NCBI RefSeq assembly: GCF_000227685.2
Contig: NZ_CP007029.1
Span: forward strand, 2,516,501-2,580,500
DNA: 64,000 bases
Source of the DNA: Thioalkalivibrio paradoxus ARh 1
GTDB taxonomy: Bacteria > Pseudomonadota > Gammaproteobacteria > Ectothiorhodospirales > Ectothiorhodospiraceae
Direction: 5' to 3'
The position numbers and the translations under genes were made by a program. This document shows positions 63,966 to 64,000 of this stretch, one piece after another. Below the pieces are notes generated by a model, which searched no databases, was not told the DNA's origin, and saw nothing but the letters and a program-made list of their open reading frames with translations. Each line of letters starts with the position of its first letter. The stretch's first letter is position 1.

Positions 63966-64000
63966 GGCTTCTGTTCAGGGACCGAAAGTGCTAGTTTAAT

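Overview
The window is a high-G+C, densely coding piece of a gammaproteobacterial chromosome. Gene order and protein types (rlmN-pilW-rodZ-hisS-yfgM-bamB-der, extended PstC/PstA, PhoB/PhoR) fit Chromatiales, with an Ectothiorhodospiraceae/Thioalkalivibrio-like bacterium my best guess. The guess rests on protein character and base composition, not on a search.

Region 1 (1-21400) is a selenium locus. A glycosyltransferase tail and a metallophosphoesterase are followed by a formate dehydrogenase operon (alpha, beta, gamma, FdhE). The alpha subunit reads through an in-frame UGA at codon 196, with a bacterial SECIS hairpin directly behind it. Next come an NrfD-like membrane protein, a membrane-anchored rhodanese, a hemerythrin protein and a thioredoxin-CcdA fusion. 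Then follow selA and selB (overlapping), the tRNA-Sec gene selC, a PhnD-type binding protein, its ATPase, a double permease (very likely a selenium oxyanion importer) and selD. The window therefore carries a likely selenium importer, the selenophosphate and Sec-tRNA machinery, the dedicated elongation factor and a selenoenzyme client.

Region 2 (21390-27990) is an acquired island. It holds a vapC relic, an intact Phd/VapC-type toxin-antitoxin pair, a 5'-truncated FtsX-type permease, and three minus-strand genes of visibly lower G+C: AbiGi-like, AbiJ/Abi_C-like and GmrSD-like. These three defence-type genes are punctuated by imperfect palindromes that resemble integron attC sites, so the block looks like a gene-cassette array without a visible integrase.

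Region 3 (27990-42030) holds a pirin, an unknown protein, and the phosphate regulon in minus orientation: pstS-pstC-pstA-pstB-phoU, then an unknown membrane protein, an FKBP isomerase, a Sel1-repeat protein, and phoB-phoR. Pho-box-like repeats precede pstS and phoB.

Region 4 (42200-49100) is redox and signalling: a ferredoxin-NADP reductase, a GGDEF protein fused to hemerythrin, an M14-type deacylase and a very large PAS/GAF/GGDEF/EAL protein. Region 5 (49200-64000) is housekeeping: hisI, cysS, a DUF1007/NicO metal exporter pair, an acyl-CoA synthetase, an aminotransferase, der, bamB, yfgM, hisS, rodZ, pilW and rlmN.

A dispersed 113-114 bp nested-palindrome element (arms A and B) occurs around the selenium genes and inside the phosphate operon, including an exact 196-bp tandem duplication at 9434-9825.
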